Shown: piece after piece, positions 16,723 to 25,566 of the stretch
Position numbering within the stretch: position 1 is the first letter of the stretch
Layout of the letters: the number at the start of each line of letters is the position of its first letter
NCBI GenBank assembly: GCA_963725655.1
Contig: CAVRYY010000002.1
Coordinates: 558,001 to 622,000, forward strand
Source of the DNA: CAVRXT01 sp963725655
GTDB lineage: Bacteria > Acidobacteriota > Terriglobia > Acidiferrales > UBA7541
DNA: 64,000 nucleotides
Direction: 5' to 3'
Notes under the pieces: model-generated
Told to the model about the DNA's origin: nothing
The model's database searches: none
Seen by the model: the letters and a program-made list of their open reading frames with translations, nothing else
Position numbers and translations under genes: made by a program

Positions 16723-18164
16723 AGCAGGAAGCGGTGGAAAAGATCGCCGACGCGATTCTGTACGAGGGATACATCTTGTATCCGTATCGGCCGTCGTCCA
16801 TCAAGAATCGGCAACGCTGGAATTTTGGAAGTATTTGCCCGCGCGAGTACAGCGACGCGCAGCACGGCACCGAGGCCTGGCGCACCCAGACCGAATGCCT
16901 GGTGTCGGCCGGCGCGAACACCGCGATTGGAATCAAGATTCGGTTCCTGCACACCGTTGCGCGGCAAGTTTGCGAGCTTGTTCGGCCGGTGCACGATCTG
17001 AGCGAATGCGCGGCGGAGGATTTTCGGGAGGTGGATAGCCTGCGCCTGGGTGATCGGCTGTACCAGACCTGGCAGGAAGCGATCGATCGCAGCGCGGAGA
17101 TCCCGGAGATGCACTGGGCGTCACTGGCGCGCTGTCCGCAGCAATTCCACTTTAGTTTTTCGGCGACGCGGGAAGTGGAGCCGTTGCGCGATCCAGCCCC
17201 CGGCACGGGTCCGGCCGCCGGCCGAATTGTGGCGGCGTTGATCCGCACCCGGCACGCACTTAGTGGCACGCTGCGGGTCAGCGTTCAGCCCCTCGATGCG
17301 CCGCTCTTTCGCTTGAGAGTGGAGATGGAAAATCTTACGCCGCTGCCTGCGGCGCGGGAAAAGACGCGCGACCGGGCGATGCTGGATTCCTTCGTCTCCT
17401 GCCACTCGATTTTCCGGCTGGAAGCCGGCGCTTTTATCTCGTTGCTCGATCCGCCCGAAGAATTTCAGGAGGCCGCGGCGAATTGCGAAAACATCGGGAA
17501 CTATCCGGTGCTGGTGGGCGAAGAAGGCGAGCGTCAGACCGTTCTCGCCTCGCCGGTGATCCTTTATGATTATCCGAAAATTGCGCCGGAAAGCGCCGGG
17601 AATCTGTTTGACGGCACGGAGATCGACGAAATTCTCACCTTGCGCATTCTCTCCATGACCGACGAAGAAAAATCCGAGATGCGGCAGGCCGACGAGCGCG
17701 GCCGAAAAATGCTGGAGCGGATCGAAGCGGATCCCGAGCATCTGGCCCATCTGCACGGGGTGATGAAGGCGGTGGCACCCGAGCCTGAACCTGAGACGGA
17801 AGCTGCCGCCTCACCCGAACTGGCGGTGAAGGATTGGAATCCCTGGGAGGAGCGCCCTCCGATCCAGAGCGTTCGTATTTTGGGAGTCGAGCTGAAACTG
17901 GGCGACCGCGTGCGGCTGCATCCGCAAAAAAATGCGGACATCATGGATATCGCGCTCACCGGCCGTGTGGCGGTGATCGAAGCGATCGAGCAGGATCTGG
18001 AGGATCACATTCAGCTCGCGGTGGTGCTCGACGACGATCCCGGCCGTGAATTTGGAATGATGCGCCAGCCCGGGCACCGTTTCTTTTATTCTCCGGACGA
18101 AGTGATACCTTGCGCGCTGGAAAACGAACTCGGCCGCGCTAATCGATGGTCGGGCGGAAAATGA
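16719..18164 (+). CDS. Conserved 481-residue hydrogenase-locus protein, unknown function
   Basis: The protein begins MKQEAVEKIADAILYEGYILYPYRPSSIKN and has an acidic Pro/Glu-rich linker near residues 355-375. A C-terminal beta-rich domain follows (LGDRVRLHPQKNADIMDIALTGRVAVIEAIEQD), resembling a small SH3-like or HypC-like barrel. It has conserved-looking tryptophans and cysteines but no known catalytic motif and no membrane helix. Proteins of this size occur next to hhyL in other group 1h loci, but the function is not known. Both ends overlap neighbours by four bases, so it is translated in step with the DUF6084 gene and the maturation protease. Confidence 0.7.
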   Translation: MKQEAVEKIADAILYEGYILYPYRPSSIKNRQRWNFGSICPREYSDAQHGTEAWRTQTECLVSAGANTAIGIKIRFLHTVARQVCELVRPVHDLSECAAEDFREVDSLRLGDRLYQTWQEAIDRSAEIPEMHWASLARCPQQFHFSFSATREVEPLRDPAPGTGPAAGRIVAALIRTRHALSGTLRVSVQPLDAPLFRLRVEMENLTPLPAAREKTRDRAMLDSFVSCHSIFRLEAGAFISLLDPPEEFQEAAANCENIGNYPVLVGEEGERQTVLASPVILYDYPKIAPESAGNLFDGTEIDEILTLRILSMTDEEKSEMRQADERGRKMLERIEADPEHLAHLHGVMKAVAPEPEPETEAAASPELAVKDWNPWEERPPIQSVRILGVELKLGDRVRLHPQKNADIMDIALTGRVAVIEAIEQDLEDHIQLAVVLDDDPGREFGMMRQPGHRFFYSPDEVIPCALENELGRANRWSGGK

Positions 18165-18835
18165 CGCCACGTATTCTGATTGCCGGCATCGGGAACATAT
18201 TTTTTGGCGACGACGCTTTCGGCGTGGAGGTGGCCCATCGCTTGATGGTTCGCGAGCTGCCGGCGTCGGTGCGCGTGGCCGATTTCGGAATTCGGGGATA
18301 CGATTTGGCATACGCGTTGATGGATGGATACGATGTAGCGATCCTGGTGGATGCATCGCCGCGCGGCGGGATTCCGGGTACGGTCTACACGATCGAGCCG
18401 GACCTGCCATCGGGCGATGCTGCGCCGGGGCAGGGAATCGCGCCAGCGATCGATGGTCACAGCATGGATCCGATGCGGGTACTGGCGTCGGTGAAAGCGC
18501 TGGGCGGCGATTTCAAGCGAGTGCTGGTGGTCGGTTGCGAGCCGGAATCCCTGGGCATCGAAACAGCCGGTACCGCCGAGTCCCCCAAGTCCGCCGAAAC
18601 AAGCGAGGCCGATCCGGCATTGGACGAGTTCGCGGATTTCGGCGCGCTGGACGAAATGCCCCAGGGCCGCATGGGCCTGAGCGCTCCGGTGGCCGCGGCC
18701 GTGGATGTGGCAGTCACGGTAATTGAATCGCTGGTATGGAAAATTCTGGCGGAGGCTCCGGGGCAGACGCGTACCGTCACAGGATCCAGCACCACCACAA
18801 ATGCAGGCACGGGCATTGGCAGCAGCAGCAGCTGA
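18161..18835 (+). CDS. Hydrogenase maturation protease (HupD/HybD family)
   Basis: This endopeptidase should remove the 21-residue tail of the large subunit after nickel insertion. ILIAGIGNIFFGDDAFGVEVA near the N-terminus holds the nickel-sensing acidic residue, VDASPRGG the second, and DGHSMDP the histidine of the M52 family. The ATG at 18161 overlaps the upstream stop (ATGA); an in-frame start five codons earlier is less likely. At 224 residues it is longer than HybD (about 160), because of an acidic insert after VGCEPESLG and a Ser/Thr/Gly-rich tail of about 25 residues. Confidence 0.88.
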   Translation: MTPRILIAGIGNIFFGDDAFGVEVAHRLMVRELPASVRVADFGIRGYDLAYALMDGYDVAILVDASPRGGIPGTVYTIEPDLPSGDAAPGQGIAPAIDGHSMDPMRVLASVKALGGDFKRVLVVGCEPESLGIETAGTAESPKSAETSEADPALDEFADFGALDEMPQGRMGLSAPVAAAVDVAVTVIESLVWKILAEAPGQTRTVTGSSTTTNAGTGIGSSSS

Positions 18836-18862
18836 AAATTCAGAAAGGGTGGGTGAACGAAA

Positions 18863-18964
18863 ATGAAATTCATCTTCAAGAGCGTAGTGCTAGCGCTGGC
18901 GGTGACCGCGGTGGTGAAGTTCTATCCCGAACTTCAACGCTACATGAAAATTCGCGCGATGTAG
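18863..18964 (+). CDS. 33-residue single-helix membrane peptide of the hydrogenase operon
   Basis: An ATG at 18863, with AAGGGTGGG upstream, opens a 33-codon frame: a lysine-flanked hydrophobic helix (SVVLALAVTAVV) followed by a basic tail with YPELQRYMKIRAM. The layout, one transmembrane helix then an amphipathic RYxKIR tail, matches tiny proteins (DUF6893 type, as I recall) encoded beside high-affinity hydrogenases and easily missed by gene callers. It could attach the soluble hydrogenase or an electron acceptor to the membrane; that is inference. It sits 27 bp after the protease gene and 46 bp before hypA. Confidence 0.65.
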   Translation: MKFIFKSVVLALAVTAVVKFYPELQRYMKIRAM

Positions 18965-19010
18965 ACCGGCCCCGGGCCAGCCTCAAGCAATACAGGGCCT
19001 GCATCCGCAC

Positions 19011-19358
19011 ATGCACGAACTTTCCATCGCGCTCAGTATCATCGAAGGCGTCAGCGAAGAGGTGCAACGCCTCGGCGGCGTCCAAGTTACATCCGTGCAC
19101 CTGAAGCTGGGTTCGCTCTCCGGCGTAGTGAAGGACTCTTTGCTGTTCTCCTACCAGCTGGCATGCGAAGGCACGCCGCTGGAGGGCTCGGAGCTGGTCG
19201 TGGAGGAAACTCCGGCGATCGTGCATTGCCCGCAATGCAACGCGGACCAGGTGCTGACCACGGTGCAGCACTTTCGCTGCCCGCAGTGCGGCGCTCCGAC
19301 GCCCGAGGTTTTGTCCGGCAGGGAAGTGGAAGTGGTGGCCATGGAGATGATTTCGTGA
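19011..19358 (+). CDS. hypA: Nickel metallochaperone HypA
   Basis: HypA delivers nickel to the large subunit. The 115-residue sequence begins MHELSIA, whose His2 is a nickel ligand, and contains the zinc site CPQC...CPQC. Length and layout are standard. Its stop codon overlaps the hypB start (GTGA), the usual hypA-hypB order. Confidence 0.95.
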   Translation: MHELSIALSIIEGVSEEVQRLGGVQVTSVHLKLGSLSGVVKDSLLFSYQLACEGTPLEGSELVVEETPAIVHCPQCNADQVLTTVQHFRCPQCGAPTPEVLSGREVEVVAMEMIS

Positions 19359-20032
19359 ACCCGCAGCCGCGCCTGGTGGAACTCCGGCACAACGTTTTCA
19401 AGAAAAACGATTTGCTGGCGCGCGACCTGCGCAGCCGCTTTCAGGAAGCCGGCGTCCACGTGATCAGCCTGGTTTCCAGTCCGGGATCGGGGAAGACCGC
19501 GTTTCTCGAAAAAATGCTCACCACCATGCGCCCGCAATTCCGCGTGGCGGCGCTGGTCGGCGATCTGGCCACAGAAAATGATGCGGCGCGACTCGCGCGC
19601 AGCCAGGCCCCAGTTCGTCAGATTATTACCGGCACCGTTTGCCACCTGGAAGCGGAGATGGTGCAGCATGCGCTGGAAGGCTGGGATCTGCGGGATCTGG
19701 ATTTCCTGTTCATCGAAAATGTTGGCAACCTGGTTTGTCCCGCCAGCTACGATTTGGGAGAGGAATTGCGTATCGTGCTGTTGTCGGTCACCGAGGGTGA
19801 AGACAAGCCGCTGAAATATCCCACGATCTTCAATAGCGCGGACGTCGCGGTGATCACCAAGTCGGATCTGGCAGTGGCCACCGAATTCGACTGGGCTGCA
19901 GCCGAATCCAATATTCAGGCGGTGCGCCCGGGGATTCCAACGTTTCGGCTTTCCGCCAAAACCGGCGACGGCATGGCCGCGTTTATCGATTTCATGCAGT
20001 CCCGCCGTTCCGCGGCAATCGCCTCGGCCTAG
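19355..20032 (+). CDS. hypB: Nickel-insertion GTPase HypB
   Basis: HypB is the GTPase that works with HypA to insert nickel. In the 225-residue protein, SSPGSGKTAF is the P-loop, GDLATENDAARLA the switch region, TGTVCHLEAEMV the metal-binding helix region, LFIENVGNLVCP Walker B, and ITKSDL the guanine-specificity motif. There is no His-rich or CxxCGC nickel-storage segment at the N-terminus. The GTG at 19355 overlaps the hypA stop; the longer open frame upstream runs through hypA. It is the last gene of the operon, ending 10 bp from a convergent gene. Confidence 0.93.
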   Translation: MNPQPRLVELRHNVFKKNDLLARDLRSRFQEAGVHVISLVSSPGSGKTAFLEKMLTTMRPQFRVAALVGDLATENDAARLARSQAPVRQIITGTVCHLEAEMVQHALEGWDLRDLDFLFIENVGNLVCPASYDLGEELRIVLLSVTEGEDKPLKYPTIFNSADVAVITKSDLAVATEFDWAAAESNIQAVRPGIPTFRLSAKTGDGMAAFIDFMQSRRSAAIASA

Positions 20033-20042
20033 CCGCCGCCTG

Positions 20043-21551
20043 CTATTTCACTTCGATTACCACCAAGCCGTGCGCGGGAATTTCCAGGGTGAGCTGGTCG
20101 CCCTTCAAGGTGCGAGTTTCGTCCGGCGGAAGCACCGCGGCTTTTCGTAGCTCTACCAATTGCTGCGGCGTGGGGTAGGTAGGGCTTCCCATTTTTTCGT
20201 ATGTGGGCAGCACGTCACCGTGATCGCGATCCACCCGCGCGATGGTCAGGCGATGCTTTCCGGTGAGATGCGCGAATTGCAGATGGACCGTCTCGGCAGA
20301 TCCCGCGGCTCCGGGCGCCGCGAGATTCCATACCGCCGCGACGATCGCTCCGTCCTTCGTTCTTCGCGTCACCAGCACGTTCGCATCGGAAGCCAGACGC
20401 TGGTCGCCCAGCCGATGCAGCACCTTAAACGCGTTGAACGATGGTTTGGGAATGCCGCCAGCAGCGATCAGCCCAAACCCTCCATAGAACGGCGTTTTCA
20501 CCACGCCCTGCTCTTCGAACACGTCGGAGAAAGTCCAGTACGACATGATATCCACCAGGCCGTCGCAATCGCCGATGGTCTGCGCCATCCATGGCCCCAT
20601 GTATAGCGCGTCGGTGACGGCCGGCTCGTTCATGTAGCTGGCGTTGAATTCGCTCCAGATCAGCGGCATTTTCGGGAACGGAGAAGCCTGAATTTGTTCG
20701 TGCACTTTTTTCACCGCGCGGCAAACCATCTTGTCGCGCGGAATCTGTTCGTTCGTTCCGAAAACGTCCTTGGCGCTGTCGTTGCCGTAGACGTGCGTGG
20801 AAGCAAAATCCACCGGCACATGTTTATCCGCGCAATGTTTCAGAAATGCATCCACCCACGCTGAAGCCGCAGTGGCTGGACCACCCACGCGCAGCCGCGG
20901 GCTTACCGCCTTCAAATCCGCCGCAGTGTGATCGTACAGTTCCCAATACGTTTCCTGCTTCGGATCGCCCGCCCAGAATCCGATGTTCGGCTCGTTCCAC
21001 ACCTCGAAATACCACTGGCTCACTTCGTCGAGTCCGTATCGGGCGATCAGATGCTCGGCGAAGGCCTTCATCAAGGCGTCCCACTTCGCATAATCTTTGG
21101 GAGGGGAATCGTTGGGGTGATAAAAGAACTCCTGAACCACATCCCGCGCCGCCAGCTTCTTGGGCATGAAGCTGATCTCCACAAATGGCCGCACGCCTTG
21201 CGCGCGCACGCCGTCGTAAATCTGGTCCACGTAGGAAAAGTTGTACACCGCGTGGCCGCTCGCGTCTTCGTCGTACACCCCTACTTCATCGTGCAGGATG
21301 GCGTGGAACCGCACGTAACTCAGATCGGTCACCTGCTTCACGTCGCGCAGATCGCGCCGGTAATCGTCCCGCAGCGACAGTATCGCCCTGCCGGAGCCGA
21401 ATATCTGCTCCCAGAAATGCGGGAAGGGATGCGCGGCGGCAGCAGCGTCAATCACGATGGGCGCGGATGAATCGCTCGCGGCCTTGGCCGTGCCGAACAT
21501 CGCCAGTAACAGTGCCAGGGCAATGGCCCATGAACTTTTCCTCAGCATCAT
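20043..21551 (-). CDS. Secreted glycoside hydrolase family 39-like protein (beta-xylosidase type)
   Basis: The 502-residue protein has a signal peptide (cleavage near AKA-ASD) and a TIM-barrel glycosidase. EVWNEPN carries the acid/base glutamate and WSEFNAS the nucleophile, the GH39 pattern of beta-xylosidases and related enzymes. The N-terminal HFWEQIFGSGRA and YVRFHAILHDEVGVYDED segments also fit GH39. A C-terminal beta domain ends with HGLVVIEVK. It stands alone, convergent with hypB and with 10 bp between them. It probably trims plant or microbial oligosaccharides outside the cytoplasm. Confidence 0.88.
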   Translation of the reverse strand: MMLRKSSWAIALALLLAMFGTAKAASDSSAPIVIDAAAAAHPFPHFWEQIFGSGRAILSLRDDYRRDLRDVKQVTDLSYVRFHAILHDEVGVYDEDASGHAVYNFSYVDQIYDGVRAQGVRPFVEISFMPKKLAARDVVQEFFYHPNDSPPKDYAKWDALMKAFAEHLIARYGLDEVSQWYFEVWNEPNIGFWAGDPKQETYWELYDHTAADLKAVSPRLRVGGPATAASAWVDAFLKHCADKHVPVDFASTHVYGNDSAKDVFGTNEQIPRDKMVCRAVKKVHEQIQASPFPKMPLIWSEFNASYMNEPAVTDALYMGPWMAQTIGDCDGLVDIMSYWTFSDVFEEQGVVKTPFYGGFGLIAAGGIPKPSFNAFKVLHRLGDQRLASDANVLVTRRTKDGAIVAAVWNLAAPGAAGSAETVHLQFAHLTGKHRLTIARVDRDHGDVLPTYEKMGSPTYPTPQQLVELRKAAVLPPDETRTLKGDQLTLEIPAHGLVVIEVK

Positions 21552-21687
21552 TCGTCCATCCTTTGCTCAAAAATGCGCCGCTATGCGCTTCCATTATCAC
21601 CCCGTATTGGTGAATTCAAAGCGCCGCAAAGCTGGGAGAGTGGTAAGTTAGGTACCTCAGCAGGGCAAATCTCCGGAGACGCTCAAC

Positions 21688-22257
21688 ATGAAGCTCGATA
21701 AAATTTATACTCGCACCGGCGATGAGGGGAAGACATCCCTCGGCGACGGCACCCGCCTCGCAAAATTCGATTTGCGCGTTACAGCCTACGGCGAAATCGA
21801 CGAAGCGAACTCCGCGCTCGGCGTGGCCATGCTGCACATCCAGGATGCTGAGGTCCGCGCCGCACTGCTGCATATTCAAAACGACCTCTTCGACCTGGGC
21901 GCCGACCTGTGTCGGCCGTCAAGTATAGGCACCGCGTCGCAACCGTTGCGGGTGACGCCCGCGCAAGTATTATGGCTCGAACAAACCATCGATCGCTTCA
22001 ACGCGCCCCTCGCGCCGCTCACCACGTTCGTGCTCCCAGGTGGCACTCCTGCGGCATCCTATTTGCACCTGGCTCGCACCATCACCCGCCGCGCCGAGCG
22101 CTCGGTAGTGAAGCTTGCTGATCGGCAACCAGACAGCGTCAACCCGGCGGTCTTACGTTACGTCAATCGCCTGTCCGATCTTCTATTCGTGCTGGCCCGC
22201 TATTCCAACGACGCCGGGAAGAGTGATGTGCTCTGGACGCCCGGGCTGCACCGTTAG
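21688..22257 (+). CDS. Cob(I)alamin adenosyltransferase, PduO type
   Basis: This enzyme transfers the adenosyl group of ATP to cob(I)alamin to give coenzyme B12. The 189-residue protein has the PduO/MMAB motifs: KIYTRTGDEGKTSLGDG at the ATP loop, GEIDEANSALG, FVLPGGTPAASYLHLARTI, RRAERSVV and YVNRLSDLLFVLAR. Length is standard. It starts behind CGGAG and is transcribed towards the peptidase gene on the other strand. It could support the B12-dependent radical SAM protein at the window start only if that enzyme used adenosylcobalamin, which is not usual. Confidence 0.92.
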   Translation: MKLDKIYTRTGDEGKTSLGDGTRLAKFDLRVTAYGEIDEANSALGVAMLHIQDAEVRAALLHIQNDLFDLGADLCRPSSIGTASQPLRVTPAQVLWLEQTIDRFNAPLAPLTTFVLPGGTPAASYLHLARTITRRAERSVVKLADRQPDSVNPAVLRYVNRLSDLLFVLARYSNDAGKSDVLWTPGLHR

Positions 22258-22268
22258 CCGCGCACCGG

Positions 22269-23399
22269 TCAGGCGCGAAAATCGCGCGCGCTCGGATAGC
22301 CCGGAATACTCTTGGCCTGCCCAATCGCGCGCACTATCGCTTCGGACGTCGCCTCCGCGGCCAAGGCTCCAATCGCTAAGGTTTCCACCGTGCCCGCGAA
22401 CGTTCCGGTAGCCACAGCGAAAATGGTGTCTCCGTCGTACGGGCTGTGAACCGGATTGATGGATCGCCCGAACCCGTCGTGTGCCATCTGTGCCATCTTG
22501 GTGGCCTGATCCTTGCTCAATTTCGCGTTGGTGGCGACGACGCCGACGGTCGTGTTTCTCCCCGGTTGCGCCATTGCCGCATAACCCTCGCGTATCCGCG
22601 CGATCGTATTCCGGTACCCTTTCCCGTCTTCGGCGCGCGCCCCCGCTAAAATCGAACCGGTATGCCGATCGTAGACATCGCCGACCGCGTTAACCGCCAC
22701 CAGCGCCGCCACTACCACTCCGGTTTTGCCGATGCGCAAACTAGCGGTGCCCAGCCCACCCTTCATCGCCCATTTCGCTCCAAACAATTTTCCGACCGTT
22801 GCTCCGGCCCCGGCGCCCACGTTTCCTTCCTCCACCTTTTCGCTGTTGGCCGCTGCGCTCGCCTTGTAGCCTGCTTCCGCGTCCGGACGAACCTTCCAAT
22901 CGCCAACCTCGAGATCGTAAATAATCGCCGCAGGCACGATCGGCACGCGTATCTCCCCTCCCATCGGGTAGCCGATCTTGTTTTCATCGAGGTAGCGCAT
23001 CACCCCGCTTGCGGAGTCCAACCCAAACGAACTTCCGCCCGAAAGTACCAGGCCATAAATCTGCTGCACGATGTTGACCGGGTTCAGTAGGTCGGTTTCT
23101 CGGGTGCCCGGCGCGCCGCCGCGCACGTCCACCCCTGCTACCGCACCCTTTTCGCAGAGCACCACGGTGCAGCCGGTCGGCCGGCGCTGGTCGGTGAAAT
23201 GACCAACCTTCAGTCCCTCGACGTCGGTCAATCCCTTGGGGCCAAAGGCGTCATCAGGCTCGGCACCGCTCCCCGGCAAAGCGTCGCTTGCGCCAACAGC
23301 GCGAGCGGCCCCGCCAACGCCAGTTGCCCCGCCGGTAAGCAGCGCCGCCGCTGCGCCAGTTACCGCGAGTACGTTGCGATTGAATTCGCGTCGATTCAT
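22269..23399 (-). CDS. P1 family (DmpA/BapA-like) peptidase with twin-arginine-type signal
   Basis: The 376-residue protein resembles the P1 family (formerly S58), whose members cleave themselves and act as beta- or D-aminopeptidases. Signatures are GLTDVEGLKVGHFTD, GGAPGTRETDLL, LSGGSSFGLD, NVGAGAGATVGK and NTTVGVVATNA, the last region carrying the self-cleavage nucleophile in the family. The N-terminus MNRREFNRNVLAVTGAAAA looks like a Tat signal (RREFNR). The ATG at 23399 overlaps the stop codon of the symporter gene, so symporter and peptidase are co-translated; the symporter may import the peptide-derived product. Confidence 0.88.
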   Translation of the reverse strand: MNRREFNRNVLAVTGAAAALLTGGATGVGGAARAVGASDALPGSGAEPDDAFGPKGLTDVEGLKVGHFTDQRRPTGCTVVLCEKGAVAGVDVRGGAPGTRETDLLNPVNIVQQIYGLVLSGGSSFGLDSASGVMRYLDENKIGYPMGGEIRVPIVPAAIIYDLEVGDWKVRPDAEAGYKASAAANSEKVEEGNVGAGAGATVGKLFGAKWAMKGGLGTASLRIGKTGVVVAALVAVNAVGDVYDRHTGSILAGARAEDGKGYRNTIARIREGYAAMAQPGRNTTVGVVATNAKLSKDQATKMAQMAHDGFGRSINPVHSPYDGDTIFAVATGTFAGTVETLAIGALAAEATSEAIVRAIGQAKSIPGYPSARDFRA

Positions 23400-24880
23400 G
23401 TCCGCTCCTCTCCTGCCAGTTCCTCTGCCGCCGCGCAATGCGGGCTGGGAGCGATCATGCTCACCACGATCGCGGTAACCAACCCCGCACAAATTCCCAC
23501 CCCCGGCGGCGATACCATCGGGAAGGGATGCGCCGGTGCAAGCCGGGTGGTCGTGTGGAACCAGAAACCAGTGGTTTCGAACTGCGCCGCGAGGTCCGCT
23601 CCGATCGCCACGAATATGCTCGCCAGCGCTGCCGTGACGCTCATCCGTTTCCAGTACAACCCCAGCAGCAGCGGAACAAAAAGCGCCACCGCCAGCAATC
23701 CGTAAAAAATCGTTACCGCGGCGATCACCGACGGCAGAACAATAGCCAGCCCCACGCCAGCAAACCCCGCACCGACGGTTGTCGCCCGGCTCACCCGCAA
23801 TAATTCTTTCTCGGTCACCGCCGGGCGCAGAAACGTCTTGTACAAATCCACCGCCAGCGATGTAGACAGCATAAACAAAATCGCGTCCGTCGCGCTTAAT
23901 TCCGCGGAAAAAATCGCTGCGAGCGCCCAAACGCCCAGCCACGGAGGAACCATGTGCGTCAATACCGTCGGCAGCGCCAGCTCTGCGTTGGGCAGCACTC
24001 CGAAACGCACCAACGCGATCATGCCGAAAAGCGCCGGCACAAACGCAAACAGAAGCTGCCCCACGGAATTGAGCGCCACCCCCACTCGCACGCTGCGTTC
24101 GTCGCGCGCGCTGTAAATTTTCTGCACCAGGCCCGGCGAACAGATGAAGGAGGGCACCAGAATCGCCAGCAATGCAAGAATCGTGCTCGGTCCGGCGCCG
24201 GTGAAGGTGGTCATGTGAGCCGCCCAGTCCCCGGACCTGGCCGCCAAAGCCCCGGTGAGCCTGGGCCAGCCGCCCATCATGTGCAAAGCGTAGAGCGCGG
24301 AAATCGTCAGGCCAGTCATAGTGACCGCGAGCTCAAAAATATTTACGATCGCCGACGCCGCAATTCCGCCTACCGCGCAGTAACTTACCGCCACCAGTCC
24401 GCCGGCGAGGCATCCGGCCCACTTGGGAAGCCCCACCACCACGTTCAGGATCCATGAAATCGCCATGATCTGACCGGCCAATATGGCCAGCGTCCCGAAC
24501 CACAAAAGCACCGAGATCACGCCGCGAACCGTCTTGTTGAAACGAAATTCCAGATAGTCGCCCAGGGTATGCAGGCCGTGTTCCTTGGCGATCCGCCATA
24601 GCCGCGGCCCAACGCTCTGCGACAGAATCAGAGTTCCGATCCCGGCCGAACCCACCCACCACCACGCCGAAAGTCCGATTCGGAAGCCCAGGCCGCTCGC
24701 GCCCACCGTGGAACCCGCGCCGATATTCGCCGCAAGAAACGTCGCAAATATTACGCCCGCCCCAAATCGCCTGCCGCCCACCAGAAAATCGGATGCATTG
24801 TGCACGCGCTTGGCTGCGACCTGCCCCACCAGGATCAATACCGCCGAATAGCCAAGCAGAACGGCAAAGTACACGTTCAT
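23396..24880 (-). CDS. Sodium:solute symporter (SSS family)
   Basis: The 494-residue protein has about 13 transmembrane helices. It shows SSS-family features: an N-terminal DFLVGGRRFGAG, the FLAANIGAGSTVGASG core, a conserved GxxxLGDYLEFRFNKTVRG segment, and a sodium-site region near ELSATDAILFMLSTSLAVDLYK. The substrate is unknown. It is the first gene of a two-gene operon with the P1 peptidase (ATGA overlap), which points to uptake of amino acids or small peptides. Confidence 0.88.
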   Translation of the reverse strand: MNVYFAVLLGYSAVLILVGQVAAKRVHNASDFLVGGRRFGAGVIFATFLAANIGAGSTVGASGLGFRIGLSAWWWVGSAGIGTLILSQSVGPRLWRIAKEHGLHTLGDYLEFRFNKTVRGVISVLLWFGTLAILAGQIMAISWILNVVVGLPKWAGCLAGGLVAVSYCAVGGIAASAIVNIFELAVTMTGLTISALYALHMMGGWPRLTGALAARSGDWAAHMTTFTGAGPSTILALLAILVPSFICSPGLVQKIYSARDERSVRVGVALNSVGQLLFAFVPALFGMIALVRFGVLPNAELALPTVLTHMVPPWLGVWALAAIFSAELSATDAILFMLSTSLAVDLYKTFLRPAVTEKELLRVSRATTVGAGFAGVGLAIVLPSVIAAVTIFYGLLAVALFVPLLLGLYWKRMSVTAALASIFVAIGADLAAQFETTGFWFHTTTRLAPAHPFPMVSPPGVGICAGLVTAIVVSMIAPSPHCAAAEELAGEERT

Positions 24881-25566
24881 TGATGGCTCCGGCGTGCCCG
24901 GATTGGCGCCAAGGAGCGAATCAAATAGCGGTCTAGTTCGTGTATTTCTTCGATCATGAGATCAGTTTCGTGTTGGTACGGTCCACTGCCGCGCAGCGGC
25001 CCGTGGAAATAGAAAGGCGATTTTCAATTTGCTGCTCCGCCCTCGCAAAATCCAATACTATAGTTAAAAGACTCTGATCCGATCACTTCTTATCGCCGCA
25101 CGGCCGACCGCGATGGATGCCTCGTGGTGGTAAACACAGGGAGAACGCGCCGGCCATTCGTTGCCGTTTGTTTCATGCGCGAACACGACTGGCGATTTGG
25201 AGCATCCCATCTTGGCCGTATGGCTGTTCCAATTTAGAGGGAGTTTTTCCCGCCGCTATCTCATTGTCCCCCCCAGAGTTAGCGTGCTGGAGCCTGCGCT
25301 AATATCCCGAACATCGCGCCCACAATTGGCACCCCAGTTGCAGTACCCGCATAGCTCTTCGCAGTGATCTTCAGCCGGGCACCCAATATTCGTGCAGTAG
25401 CACAGGACGGTGTGTTTCAGGCGCCGGGCCTCTGGGGCCGATAAATCTATTGGTGTCGCTGGCTAATTTCTAGGCGTCGGCGCAGCCCTGCATTCGAACG
25501 AATGTTTCTTGCTGCCGGGAACGTGGCGGCTTGTTTTGCCTGGCAGTTGAGGCGGAGTTTCACATC
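24881..25566. other. Promoter region between the symporter and the cellulose operon
   Basis: About 690 bp between divergent operons hold no convincing ORF. A 14-bp palindrome, CATTCG-AA-CGAATG, sits at 25491-25504, 63 bp before the bcsQ start, and could be an operator. I looked for a cyclic-di-GMP (GEMM) riboswitch before the cellulose genes and saw no convincing match. Confidence 0.45.

Noticed and set aside
24881..25566. Possible cyclic-di-GMP riboswitch upstream of the cellulose genes
   Set aside because: Only scattered short motifs resemble GEMM elements. The conserved core and paired stems could not be drawn.
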